In this document: positions 45,102 through 57,600 of the stretch, piece by piece | Numbering within the stretch: the first letter of the stretch is position 1 | Layout: each line of letters starts with the position of its first letter | Assembly (NCBI RefSeq): GCF_001659605.2 | Contig: NC_035170.2 | Location: 7,881,001 to 7,945,000 of the forward strand | DNA from: Manihot esculenta | Lineage: Eukaryota; Streptophyta; Magnoliopsida; Malpighiales; Euphorbiaceae | DNA length: 64,000 bases | Reading direction: 5' to 3' | The notes under the pieces: generated by a model | The model's database searches: none | Told to the model about the DNA's origin: nothing | What the model saw: the letters and a program-made list of their open reading frames with translations, nothing else | Program-made: the position numbers and the translations under genes

Positions 45102-47406
45102 TGTAACGACTCGAAAATCGGACCGTTACCGGCGCTAGGATCCGGGTCGACTTAAGGCCGCCGGGACCCGTAGCAAGCCTAACATAAAACCTGTGAACCT
45201 GTATAATCCCATACATGATCAACAATATGCATAAAAATTAAAACTTTTCTTTTCATAAAGATCAACCAAACTCAACCTGTGCATAAACACAAACATAACT
45301 TTGATCCCTCTGTGGGATCTCATCTGTGCCCTCAAAGGGTAACCTAACCTGTGTTGAGCTGGTTTACATAAACATCATCAAAATCTCTAAGATCATGTAT
45401 AAAAGGGATACAACATTCTATGGTCAAGCACACACTAACATCCATAAAACTCATTACATAACTATACTGTACTTTTACATTACAATTTGATCATGTCCAT
45501 TGCTAGCTATTACATAAACATGACTTCTTTACTCTATCCGGACTCCCGCACTATACTGTACCTGCAAGCCTGGGGGTAAAGGGAGAGGGGTGAGCTAAAA
45601 GCCCAGTGAGTAGAGCTATTAAAACACATTAACACTATGCTCTATGAAATGCATCATAACACAAACAATTCACATAAGGGTTGGGTGAACTCGTCGCCAA
45701 TTAGTCCAAGTTAACTCTGTGCCAGGCCTGTAGAATGGGGTCCTGGTCTTTCCTTACTCTGTGCCAGGCCTGTAGACTGGGGCCTGGTCTTTCCTGTCAG
45801 AACATACATTACTTACCATTTTCCCAGGGCCTCCTCTGGGCTCCTGGTATTCAAGTCCCATAACCGTGCTAGACCATAGGATGGGATCCTGGTCTTTACT
45901 TACTCTGTGCCAGGCCTGTAGACTGGGGCCTGGTCTTTCTTACTCTGTGCCAGGCCTGTAGCATGGGGCCTGGTCTTCCTGTCATGGACTAACTGGGTCA
46001 TCCGACATTCACCCACAACAACAACAATTTATGCAATGCGGCATATTCGTGAAAACTAATGCAATCACCCTATTGCATAATCATGATGCATGAAACATGA
46101 TAAAGCAGTTAATTTAAAAGATTAAGTTTTAGTTCCACTCACCTCTGGCTGACTCTGATAACACCGAAGCAGCTGAACTCACTGCTGGGGTCCTCGGTTC
46201 CTCGGGTCCGGACCTACACAGGTGGACTCAAATGAGGGACCAAACATACCTGAACATAACTCTAAACTATTCCCCAAAAACCCCCTAAAACATCCTGAAA
46301 ACATCATATAAAAACATGTAAGAAATGGCTGAACAGGGCACTTTCGGCGGCACCTTCGGCGGCCGAAAGTCCTGGACAGATCCGAAAGTCAGGCACTTTC
46401 GGCGGCACCTTCGGCGGCCGAAAGTCCCAGACAGAGACGAAAGTCTCTTTTCGGGGGCAACTTCGGCAGCCGAATGCTGCCTCCACAAAGGGGGTTCGGC
46501 GGCCGAAACTCCCTTCGGCTGCCGAACCTGGTTTCTGCCAAAGGGCAGAAACTTGGTTCAAACGAACCTCTTGCCTCCCAAAACCTCCAATCATGCATAC
46601 ATCTCAACCATCACATGCATACAAGTTCCTAGGGGCCTCAAAACATCAAATACCCCAACTACAACACTTCAAATACACATAATCAACACACATTGCTCAA
46701 ATCATCAATGTAACCCATAAACTCAACATATACCCTAACATGCATTTCTACCCATAGATCTTGCATAAAACTTATTTAGAACACATAAGGAGCTTAAGAT
46801 CGGCTCTTACCTCTTGAAGATCGAGAGGGAGACGACCTAAACTTGGAGATCCACGAAAATGAGCTCCTGAGTTCCCAAAGCTCCAAAACTTGGTTTAAAT
46901 GCTCAAAACTTGCAATGTGAGTTTAAAACTTAAGAAAAATGGAAGAGATTTGGAAGAAGAACACAAGAGTTGCAAAGGGAAGGTCGGAAGCTTGCTGTGG
47001 CCGAAAATGGGAGAAAACTCACCCATTTCGGCTAAGTGCCCCTTTTATAGGTGGCTGGCCAGGCCACGTTCGGGGGCCGAATGCGCTCCCGCATCCATGC
47101 AATGTTCGGCGGCCGAACTTGACTTTCGGCGGCCGAACCTGGACTTCCCTAACTCATGCTTTCGGGGGCCTAACGTGCCTCCAAAACGCATGCATGTTCG
47201 GCGGCCGAACTTGGCTTTCGGCGGCCGAACGTGGGTTTTCCTCCAAGGATTCTTCATGCAAAAACTCATTTAATTTCATACTTAAAACCATTAAAAACAT
47301 GAAAACATTTTACAAAAACATGATTCTACCCTTCTAGAGATCTCCGACATCCGAGATTCCACCGGACGGTAGGAATTCTGATACCGGAGTCTAGCCGGGT
47401 ATTACA
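45102..47406 (-). repeat. B1 5' LTR
   Basis: It has the same length and architecture as 37,429-39,733. The TATA-like element at about 47,041 (minus strand CCTATAAAAGG) should drive the element's transcript leftward. Confidence 0.93.
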
Positions 47407-47645
47407 CTTCTTATGATGAATCTGTTTTCCTGAGCTCATTTTATGTCTTGTGTTAAGTGGAACTGAGGTTATGGTGTTGTTCGTTCGTCCCTGCTATTGA
47501 TTTGCCTCTTGGGCTAGGGGAAATTTGTAACATTCAGTTTGCCCTCGAGCTTTCTGAGTTCTACTCTCTGCTTGCCTGGTTTTTCGAGCTCAGGTTTGCG
47601 TGTCTCAGGTCGGGCACTTTAGGCCTCATTGTGGTTTTCACCATT
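47407..47645. other. Junction sequence between B1 and the tandem array
   Basis: I see no coding sequence here. The right part (about 47,590-47,645) already resembles the array unit in a degraded form (GGGCACTTTAGGCCTCATTG). It is probably the 3' region of the Tat-type element on the minus strand. Confidence 0.5.
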
Positions 47646-48978
47646 TGAGGTGTCGCGTAAGACTCGGGCTCTGTGGCCCTAATGTTGCTTCATCTTCTCA
47701 GCCGGTTTTGTGGTGTCGGGGGCACTTGGGAAGCTCGGTCACCTATCTCACTGAGGTCTGGAACAATATTCAGGCGCTGTGGCCTTACTGTTACTTCGTC
47801 GTCTCAGCTGGTTGATGGTGCCGGGGGCACTTGGGGAGCCCGTTCACCTACCTTACTAAGATCTTGCGCAAGATTCGGGCTCTAAGGCCTTACTGTCGCT
47901 TCGTCGTCTCAGCCGGTTTAATGGTTCCGGGGGCATTTGGGGAGCCCGGTCACCTACCTCACTGAGGTCTTGCACAAGATTCAGGCTCTAAGGCCTTACT
48001 GTCGCTTCGTCGTCTCAGCCGGTTTAATGGGGTCGGGGGCACTCTAAGGCCTTACTGTTGCTTCGTCGTCTCAGCCGGTTTAATGGGGCCGGGGGACACT
48101 TGGGGAGCCCAGTTACCTACCTCACTGAGGTCTTACGCAAGATTCAGGCTTTAAGGCCTTATTGTCGCTTCGTCATCTCAGCCGGTTTAATGGTGCCGGG
48201 CTCACTTGGGGAGCCCGGTCACCTACCTCACTGAGGTCTTGCGCAAGATTTAGGCTCTAAGGCCTTACTGTCGCTTCGTCGTCTCAGCGGGTTTAATGGT
48301 GCCGGGGGCACTTGAGGAATCCGGTCACCTACCTCACTGAGGTCTTGCGCAAGATTCAGGCTCTAAGGCCTTACTGTCACTTCATCGTCTCAGCCGGTTT
48401 AATGGTGCCGGAGGCACTTAGGGAGCCCGATCACCTACCTCACTGAGGTCTTGTGCAAGATTCAGGCTCTAAGGCCTTACTATCGCTTCGTCGTCTCAGC
48501 CGGTTTAATAGGGCCGGGGGCACTTAGGGAGCCCGGTCACCTATCTCACTGAGGTCTTACGCAAGATTCAGGCTCTAAGGTCTTACTGTCGCTTCATCGT
48601 TTCAGCCGGTTTAATGGTGCCGGGGGCACTTGGGGAGCCCGATCACCTACCTCACTGAGGTCTGAAACAATATTTAGGCGTTGTGGCCTTACTGTAGCTT
48701 CGTCGTCTCAGCCGATTAATGGTGCCGGGGGCATGGAGAGCCCGATCACCTACCTTACTGAGGTCTTGCGCAAAATTCAGGCTCTAAGGCCTTACTGTCG
48801 CTTCGTCGTCTCAGCCGGTTTAATGGTGCCGGGGGCACTTGGGGAGCCCGGTCACCTACCTCACTGAGGTCTTGCACAAGATTCAGGCTCTAAGGCCTTA
48901 TTATCGCTTCGTCGTCTCAGCCGATTTAATGGTGCCGGGGGCACTGGGGAGCCCGGTCACCTACCTCACTGAGGTCTT
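47646..48978 (-). repeat. Tandem array, about 12 units of about 106 bp, in the Tat element 3' region
   Basis: On the minus strand the unit includes CTCAGTGAGGTAGGTGACC, GGGCTCCCCAAGTGCCCCC, AACCGGCTGAGACGACGAAG and GCCTTAGAGCCTGAATCTTG. The plus-strand mark CACTGAGGTCT recurs about every 106 bases, with one shorter unit near 48,030-48,060 and degraded units at the left. The array begins about 140 bp after the integrase stop, so it lies where Tat/Ogre-type elements keep variable 3' tandem repeats. Confidence 0.9.
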
Positions 48979-49118
48979 CTAGCATCTATTCTTTCTTTTT
49001 CAAAGAGAATTTAAGATGCATAATAACATAAATAACATTGCTAGCTAAAAATGGTGTTATTCAATTCATTCATGTTTTCAGAATACAAGAGTTTTTCGTC
49101 ATGTTATAAATATTTTAA

Positions 49119-50243
49119 GGGAAGTACCTCTTCAGATGCTGGATATTCCAGGCATGAGGTTTCAGGTTTCCCTGTAGGTCTTCAATCCGATATACCCCTG
49201 GTTTGACCACTTTGACTATTTTGAACGGGTCTTCCCAGGTCGGTGCCAGCTTTCCTACGACCGCTCTTTTCCCAGTAGCTTCCAGATTTCTCAGGGCCAG
49301 ATCTCCTACCTTCAGGCTTCTTTCTTTGACCCTTTGGTTGTAATAACGAGCTGCTCTTTGTTGATAAGCGGTTGTACGAACTTAGTGTAACACCCCTTAC
49401 CCTATCAAAGAGTAGACAGAGCAAGGAATGTCACAAACTATGCCACTTACTGTAGTAGTGAAATAGCCTAACCCTACCTAGTGATGGCACTACTCTAGCT
49501 ATGGGTTTGAGGATGTTACACTTGGACTTCCTCCCTGGCTTCTTCCAAGGCATCCAGGTTACTTCTCAGTTTATCACTGTTGGCGTTCTCGTCATTGAAC
49601 TGGACTCGATGTGTAGGGACTTGTAGCTCAATTGGAACCATGGCCTCAGTGCCAAATGCAAGTGCGAAGGGCGTCTCTTTGGTAGACGTCCAGGGGGTAG
49701 TTCGGAGTGCCCATAGGATGCTGTTGAGTTCATCAGCCCAATTTTCCTTAGCTCCATCGAGTCGCTTTTTCAGCCCCTGGAGGATAGCTCTGTTAGTGAC
49801 CTCGGTTTGGCCGTTGGTCTGAGGGTGGGCCACCGAGGAGAATTTGTGCCATATGCCCATGTTCATTGTGAACTCTTTAAAGGTTCTACAGTCGAACTGC
49901 TTGCATTATCCGATATGAGTACTCTTGGTATCCCAAACCTACATATGATGTTGCCCCAGACAAAGTCTATCATCTTTCGGGCTATAATTGTGGGGATTGC
50001 CTCCGCCTCTGGCCATTTCGAGAAGTACTCCACAGCCACCACTACAAACTTCTTCTGCCCCGTGATTTTGAAAAAAGGTCCCAAGATATCTATGCCCCAC
50101 TGTGAGAACTGCCATAGGCTAGATATGCTGGACTGAGGGGTGGCTGGTACGTTGATGGCGTTAGCGAACCGTTGGCATATGTCACAACTTCGGACAAAAT
50201 CCTCAGCTTCTTTCTTGACAGTGGGCCTATACATCAGAGCCAT
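49119..50243 (-). pseudogene. Tat-type integrase, broken
   Basis: The zinc region (FVRSCDICQRFANAINVPAT) precedes the core with WGIDILGPF, VEYFSKWPEAEAIP, RFGIPRVLISDN and HPQTNGQTEVTNRAILQGL, so Asp, Asp and Glu can be placed. A frameshift lies near 49,905. The 135-bp insertion at 49,386-49,520 splits the C-terminal part. It resumes with RTTAYQQRAARYYNQRVKER and ends at HLKRYFP, stop near 49,119. It is inactive. Confidence 0.83.
49386..49520. mobile_element. 135-bp TRIM-like or solo mini-LTR insertion
   Basis: It starts TGTAACACCCC and ends GGATGTTACA, with inverted LTR-like tips TGTAACA/TGTTACA. It interrupts the integrase frame, which continues cleanly on both sides. Flanks CTTAG and CTTGG are a near-match 5-bp duplication. 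It has no coding capacity. Confidence 0.7.
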
Positions 50244-50536
50244 GGAGTGGATTTTCCTCTTCTGTATAGGGTCCCCCTTACTGCTTGGTAATTGGCAACT
50301 CGAGCGGCTATTTTCTTTGCTTCATCTTTGTCTTCAGGGAGCTTGCCCTTCTCAAGGTATTCCAAGTATGGGGTCATCCAGCTTTGGCCTTACTCAACCT
50401 GCATTACAGTGGCCATTTTGTCAAAAGCAGGTATGCTAATGTGTTGTATCTATACCTCGTCAGGGAGTTGTTCCAGCTCTTCCTTAGACAGCCGAATGAG
50501 CAAGTCCGCCTCTTCATTCTCCTCCCGAGGTATTCT

Positions 50537-50815
50537 CTAGTATCTGACCGTGATCCCCCGACTCTTGAGCTCGGCTTCTATGGCCTTTACCTTTGCCAGG
50601 TAATTCTGCATAGTAGGGTCTCTGGCCTGATATGCCCCTGTTATCTGGTTGACCACTAATTGGGAATCACTATTCACCTCGAGGCCGGTTGCCCCTATCT
50701 CCATTGCTACCAACATTCCGTTTATCAAGGCCTCGTATTCTGCAGCATTATTGGAGGCTCTGAACTCTAGGCATAAAGCGTAGCAAACTTTGAATCCTTC
50801 AGGTCCCTTCAACAT
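50537..50815 (-). pseudogene. Tat-type archaeal-like RNase H domain
   Basis: It reads CYALCLEFRASNNAAEYEAL, then GLEVNSDSQLVVNQITGAYQ. The NNAAEYEAL and SDSQLVVNQ blocks are those of the extra RNase H of Tat elements (catalytic Glu and Asp present). The domain's first segment is on the other side of the MITE at 50,840. Confidence 0.85.
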
Positions 50816-50839
50816 TACTCATGCACCACTGCCCCCAGC

Positions 50840-51322
50840 TAAGGGTGAGCAGTATTCGGTTCAAACCGAAAAAACCGACCGAACCGAATCGATTTGAAAA
50901 TTTGGTTCAGTTTTTTATATATTTCGGTTTGGTTCGGTTTTTAGTTTCAAAAATTTCTGTTATTTTGGTTCAGTTCGGTTTTGATCAGAAAAAAATCGAA
51001 AAAACCGAACCGAACCGATTAGTGATAATAATATATTTTTTCAATAATATAGAGAAATTAAATCATATTAAGATTAAAATATTTTAATTAAATTTTAAAA
51101 TATTAAAAATAAAGTATAAAAAATAAAAAAATTATTAAAAATTGAAATCGAACAAATCGAACCGAATCAAATCGAATCAGACCGGTTCGGTTCGATTTGA
51201 TTTCTAAACAAAATCGGTTCGGTTCGGTTCGGTTTTCATAAACACTAAAATTTTGGTTTTCGATTTTCGGTTTATTCGGTTCAATTCGGTTTTGAACCGA
51301 ACCGACCGAATGCTCACCCCTA
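50840..51322. mobile_element. hAT-type MITE, 483 bp, with 8-bp target duplication
   Basis: The ends are TAAGGGTGAGCA and TGCTCACCCCTA, inverted copies. The duplication CCCCCAGC is perfect on both sides (50,832-50,839 and 51,323-51,330). The whole sequence folds back on runs of TTCGGTTCGGTT and its complement. An 8-bp duplication is the hAT hallmark. It separates two parts of the Tat RNase H region. Confidence 0.88.
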
Positions 51323-51369
51323 CCCCCAGCGCCGGATGCCCCGTTTACATACAGCTTCCAACTGAATTC

Positions 51370-52295
51370 CTAAGAGGACTGCCCTTCTCTCTTATTCTCC
51401 AACACTTCCGAAGATGACTCACCCGGTTCTGTCTGCTCTTTATTGAAAGAGCACTTTGCTATGAAGTTAGCAAGAGCTTGAGATTTTATGGTGGTCCGAG
51501 ATCGGTACTCTAAGTAGTAGGGGCTAATCTCAATGGACCACGCGAGCATCCGACTTGACGTTTCTGGCCTGTGGAGAATCTTCTTCAACGGCTGGTCTGT
51601 CATCACTACTCCCTGATGGCTTTCTAAGTAAACTCAGAATTTTTTGACAGCCAGTAACAGAGCATAGGCTATTTTCTCGATGTTCAGGTATCTGACCTCG
51701 GCATCTTTGTGCACCTTGCTGACGTAAAACACTGGCTTCGGTTCTCCTCCTTCTACCCTTACCAACACAGCACTGACAACTTGTTCTGAGGCTGACAAGT
51801 AAATCAGGAGCTCTTCCCCTTCCAACGGACTGCTGAGCACATGTGGCGAGCTAAGATAGCTTTTGAGCTCTTTGAAAGCCTCCCGACAGTCCTCGGTCCA
51901 TTCGAAGTTCGCAACTTTTCTCAGTTTTTTAAAGAACGGCAAGCATCTTTTGACCGACCTCGACATGAAGCGGTTGAGCGCTACTACCCTTCCAGTAAGC
52001 CTTTGGACATCTCTCACGCAGGTCGTCTCGGGCATTTTCAAGATAGCTTCCACCTTCTCTGGATTGGGCTCAATGCCTTTTCCACTCACCATGTATCCTA
52101 GGAACTTTCCTCCCCTGATAAAGAAAGCACATTTTGCTGGGTTTAGCCTCATTCTATATTGTTCCAACACCTCGAACACCTCTCTCAGATCTACCAAGTG
52201 CTGCTGAAAAGTTGGGCTTTTTACCACCATTTCGTCCACGTATACTTCTACATTCTTGCCGATCTGGTCTTTAAAGATTTTATTCATTAGCCTCT
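51370..52295 (-). pseudogene. Tat-type reverse transcriptase C-terminal half and RNase H
   Basis: The catalytic box reads VYVDEMVVKS; the second Asp of YVDD is Glu (GAA). Then come LNPAKCAFFIRGGKFLGYMV, FEWTEDCREAFKELKSYL, and an RNase H start LLIYLSASEQVVSAVLVR, a normal feature of Tat elements whose first RNase H is divergent. A stop at about 51,634 separates DQPLKKILHRPETSSRMLAW. It is inactive. Confidence 0.83.
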
Positions 52296-54523
52296 TGTAA
52301 CGACCCCAAAACGGACCGTCACCGGCGCTAGGATTCAGGTCGGCTTAAGGCCGCCAGAACCCGTAGCAAGCCTGCTATACTCTCTGTGTACCTGTAAATC
52401 TCATACATGATCATACATTTTCTGTGAAAATAAAAACTCTTTTCTCTGTACCAAGGCTTAACCTGTGCATGCACTGTCTCTATACTCTGTACTCTGTACC
52501 CCTGACTAGAGCGTGCTCTAGATGGGTTATTACATACCTGTTAAGCCTGGTTTTTTCACATACTCAGTAAAACATATACATATACAGATCATGTACATAA
52601 ACCAAAGATTTACAATAATAACATAACTAAGTCAAGCACAATTCTAACTTTAAAGACAACTGGTACATCTCTTTAATATTACATGTCCACTCTAGGCTAT
52701 TACAAGTCTCTTCTCTCTTTCTGTACTCTTCTGGACTTCCCCTGTACACTATATAATGAACCTGCAAGACTGGGGTTAAGGGAGTGGGATGAGCTCTGTA
52801 GCCCAGTGAGTAGAATAGTAAAGTAAATCATTAAAATATGATCTGATGAAATGCATCATAACACAGACAATCCACATCAAGAGTAAACCTGTCACCACAT
52901 AGTTCCAGTAACTCTGTGCCAGGGCGTAGAATCGAGCACCTGGTCTTCCTGTAATATATATATATGTGTATAACATCTCTATACTTACCATTGCCAGGGC
53001 GTAGTCAAAGGCTCCTGGTCTTTACTATACCTGCCAGGGCGTAGTCAAAGGCTCCTGGACTTCCTGTCTGGAACTACTGGATCATTCAGCATTTACTCAC
53101 ATCAACAACATAACTATGCAATGCAACATCTTTGTGGATTCTAATGCAATCAACCTATTGCATAAACATGATGCGTGAAAGATGCTAAAAGTAGTTTATG
53201 TCTTAATTAAAACGAGTAATCAGTTTAGTTCCACTCACCTCTGGCTGTCTGGACTGACTCTGCAGGTTCAGTAAACTCTAGAGCAGTACTCACTGCTGCT
53301 CTCTCTGGTTCCTCTGATCTGTGTAATCACAGAAAGACTCAAATGAGGGACCGAACTTACTTAAGAATAACTCTATTAAACTCTCAAAAATCCCCTTAAA
53401 CTCACTCTAAAACTCATGCAAAACATGTAAGAGAAAAGCTGGACAGAACACTTTCGGCAGCAGGTTCGGCGGCCGAAAGTCCTCTCCAGAGACGAAACTC
53501 AAGCACCTTCGGCGGCCGAACCCTTTCGGGGGCAAGTTTCGGGGGCCAAAACACACTCCAGAGACGAAAGTCTCTAACCTTCGGCGGCACCTTCGGCGGC
53601 CGAACCCCCCAGACAGAGCCGAACCTCAAAACTTTCGGGGGCAAACTGTGGCAGCCGAAGCCACCATGCAAGAGGTTCGGCGGCCGAATGAACCTTCGGC
53701 TGCCGAACCTGAGTTCTTCCAGAACTCAGCCCGACGGCAAACCAAGCTCTTCCTTCCCTTCAACATCTCCAAACATGCATATATCAACTCCTCAACACAC
53801 ATATACTCAGGTATATGTTCACAGGGGTCCAAAACTATCTAATAACCCCAAACAACAAATCAAACATAACACATAAACATTTATACATGCATAAATCATC
53901 AAAACCACCATTTTTCACCTAAACATGCATCTCTCTTCATAAATCCTATAAAACCTTCAGAAAACATAAAACAAGTTCAAGATCTTCACTTACCTCCTGT
54001 AAACAAGAAGATGAACGATCTGAAACAAAGGAAAATAGACCAACTTCTCTTCCAACTCTCAAAACCTCAAAAACTTTCAAAACCTTCAAAACCTTTGAAA
54101 ACACACACTAATCTTCTGTATGAGCAGCTAATACCACTTGCAGATGAGTCATGAGAGACGTGGCCTGCTCTATGGCAAGAATCTGAGGCCAACATCTGTC
54201 AAAATACATGACTCAGCTGGCTGGCCACCTCAGCTTTGGCTGCCCAATCGCATGCAAAACCATGCAACATTCGGGGGCCGAACTTGCACTTCGGAAGCCG
54301 AACCTTGAGCACTTTCGGCGGCCGAACTTACCTTCGGCGGCCGAACTTGACTCATCTGCCTTGGTTCATTTCAACTCAAAACTCAGTTCCATTTGACTTT
54401 AAAACATTAAAACACATCATAACACTTAGTAAAACATAAATCCTACCCTTTCATAGCCTTCCGACACCCCGGATTCCACCGAACAACAGGAATTCCGGTG
54501 CCGGATTCTAGCCGGGTATTACA
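52296..54523 (-). repeat. B2 3' LTR
   Basis: It is 2,228 bp. Palindrome clusters lie at about 53,465-53,710 and 54,270-54,345. Subrepeats built on GCCAGGGCGTAG, each followed within about 20 bases by CTCCTGG or ACCTGG, lie at 52,915-53,065. Confidence 0.92.
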
Positions 54524-54600
54524 TTCTCCCCCCTTAAGAACATTCGTCCTCGAATGTTCCTAAAACAAACAACAATCACAACATAAGGAGGAAAATAACC

Positions 54601-57600
54601 TCAAAATAGATGTGGATACTGCTGGAGCATAGACTCTCGCGTCTCCCAAGTACATTCTTCCAGATTATGGTGGTTCCACAAAACTTTCACCATCGGAATC
54701 TCTTTGTTCCTTAGCTGTCTGATCTGTGTGTCCAGAATCCGTACTGGCTGCTCTATATAGGTGAGATCTCCAAGAATCTCCACATCAGGCTCACTAACAA
54801 CCTGACCCGGATCTGACACAAACTTCCGTAGCATAGAAACATGAAACACTGGGTGAATCCTCTCCATAGAAGTAGGTAAATCTAGCTTATATGATACATT
54901 TCCGATCCTCTGCAAAATCTCAAAGGGTCCAATGTATCGTGGAGCTAACTTACCCTTCCTCCCAAAACGAACCACTCCTTTCATTGGAGACACTTTCAGC
55001 AATACCCAATCTCCCTCCTGAAACTCTAACAGTTTCCTGCGAATGTCTGCATAACTCTTCTGTCTACTCTATGCTGTTCTGATTCTCTCTCTAATCACTG
55101 GCACTGTTCTACTGGTAATCTCTACTAACTCAGGCCCTGCAAGAGCTTTCTCTCCTACCTCTTCCCAGCAAACAGGTGATCTGCACTTCCTCCCATATAA
55201 TGCTTCATAAGGAGCCATCCCAATGCTAGCATGATGACTGTTATTATAGGCAAACTCTAACAAAGGTAGATGCTGCCTCCAAGAACCGCCAAAGTCTAAC
55301 ACACACATTCTGAGCATATCCTCAATGGTCTGGATGGTCCTCTCTGACTGCCCATCAGTCTGTGGGTGGAAAGCAGTACTAAACTCTAATCTTGTGCCCA
55401 TCGCACTCTGCAGACTTCGCCAAAATCTGGAGGTAAACTGAGGTCCTCTGTCTGAAACTATAGACACTGGGACTCCATGCAATCTCACTACCTCATCCAG
55501 ATAAACCTGTGCCAACTTATCCACAGAATAGTTACTCCTAACTGGAATGAAATGAGCAGATTTCGTGAGTCTGTCACGATCACCCATATAGAGTCTATCC
55601 TGTTGGATGCTGCTGGTAAGCCCACTACGAAATCCATAGCTATGTTTTCCCATTTCCATTCTGGAATCGGCAGTGGGTTAAGCATTCCAGCTGGCTTCTG
55701 ATGTTCTAATTTCACCCGCTGACAAGTCTCACAGGCTGTCACATACTGCGCCACTTCCTTCTTCATGGCTGGCCACCAATACACCCTTTTCAAATCTTGA
55801 TACATCTTGGTGGTTCCCGGGTGAACACTATATCTCGCATTATGAACTTCCCTCATAATGTCTTCTTTCAGCCTGCTACTATCTAGTACACAAAATCGAC
55901 TCCCATAACGAAGAACCCCCTGACTGTCAAATCTAAACTCTGCACTGTGGCCTGACTGAACAGTCCTGGCAATTTTCATCAATTCAGGGTCCTCGTGCTG
56001 TCTCTGAGCTATCTGCTCCAGAAACACTGGTGTCACTCTCATCTGTGCTATCAATGCACCTGTACCAGATAACTCTAACTGTAACCCCTCCTCAATGAGC
56101 TTATAAAGCTTCATCACTACTAGCCTCCGCTCTGCTGCTATATGGGATAAACTGCCTAGTGACTTCCGGCTTAAGGCGTCTGCCACAACATTCGCCTTAC
56201 CCGGATGATACTGAATCTTACAATCATAATCGCTAAGCAATTCTACCCATCTTCTCTGTCTCAAATTCAGTTCCCTCTGGCTCAAGATGTACTGTAAACT
56301 CTTGTGATCAGTGAAGATCTCGCATTTAACCCCATAGAGGTAATGCCTCCACATCTTGAGTGCAAAGATAACTGCCGCCATCTCAAGGTCATGGGTGGGG
56401 TAATTCAACTCGTGCTTCTTCAACTGTCTAGAAGCATAAGCAATCACCCTATCCTGTTGCATCAGAACACAACTCAATCCCACTCGAGATGCATCACAGA
56501 ACACTGTGAAATCCTCATCACTAACAGGCAGAGCTAACACTGGTGCTGTGGTCAATCTCCTTTTGAGCTCCTCAAAGCTCTCTTCACACTGGTCTGACCA
56601 GTCAAACTTCTGGTTCTTCTGAGTCAGTTTGGTCATAGGAGCTGCTATCTTCGAGAAGTCCTGTACAAACCTCCTGTAGTAACCTGCCAGTCCCAAAAAG
56701 CTTTTAATCTCAGTCACTGTAGTGGGCCTGGGCCAGTTAGCTACAGCCTCTATCTTCTTGGGGTCTACCTCAATCCCATCAGTTGATACTACATGTCCCA
56801 AGAAGGAAATGCTCCTTAACCAAAACTCACACTTCGAGAACTTGGCATATAAACCATGCTCTCTCAGTGTCTGCAGAACTATCCTCAGATGCTGGGCATG
56901 CTCTTCTGCATCTCTGGAATACACTAAGATGTCATCAATAAAGACAATCACAAAGTGATCCAGAAATTCGCTGAAAACTCTGTTCATGAGATCTATAAAT
57001 GCTGCAGGGGCGTTAGTCAACCCGAACGGCATCACTAAGAACTCATAGTGCCCATATCTGGTCCTGAACGCTGTCTTAGGCACATCTGCCTCTCTGACTC
57101 TCAACTGATGATATCCGGATCGCAGATCTATTTTAGAAAAACAACCTGCTCCAGCTAGCTGGTCAAACAGATCATCAATCCTAGGCAAAGGATATCTATT
57201 CTTAGTAGTGACCTTGTTTAACTGTCTGTAGTCAATACAAAGCCTGAGGGATCCATCCTTCTTTTTGACAAAGAGCACTGGAGCACCCCAAGGTGAGGTA
57301 CTAGGGCGGATGAAACCCTTATCTACCAAGTCCTGCAACTGTTCTTTCAACTCTTTTAACTCTGCTGGTGCCATCCTGTAGGGAGGAATAGAGATAGGTC
57401 TGGTACCAGGCAACAATTCAATTTCAAACTCTATCTCCCTACCAGGTGGTAATCCTGATAAGTCATCTGGGAACACATCTGGAAACTCTCGCACTACGGG
57501 TATCGAAGCTGGTTCCCTAACCTGACTGTTTAGCTCTCTCACATGAGCTAGAAACCCCTGACAACCCCTCCTAAGCAAACGACGAGCCTGAAGGGCTGAA

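Larger units (their letters stand above)
37429..47406 (-). mobile_element. Full-length Ty3/gypsy long-LTR chromovirus, Tekay-like (family B, copy B1)
   Basis: It is 9,978 bp with a perfect target duplication CTTCT (37,424-37,428 and 47,407-47,411). The LTRs at 45,102-47,406 (5') and 37,429-39,733 (3') are both 2,305 bp and differ at about 11 sites by eye (about 0.5%). The primer site TGGTATCAAAGCC lies at 45,098-45,086, three bases from the 5' LTR. The polypurine tract CTTAAGGGGGGGGAGAA precedes the 3' LTR. This is a young insertion. Confidence 0.95.

Noticed and set aside
47646..48978. Regular repeats that might suggest a CRISPR array
   Set aside because: The whole 106-bp unit repeats without unique spacers, in a plant retrotransposon 3' region. 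It is a tandem array.
50821..51087. 88-codon open frame in the MITE
   Set aside because: It is built from CGGTT repeats within a foldback element and has no homology to a protein.
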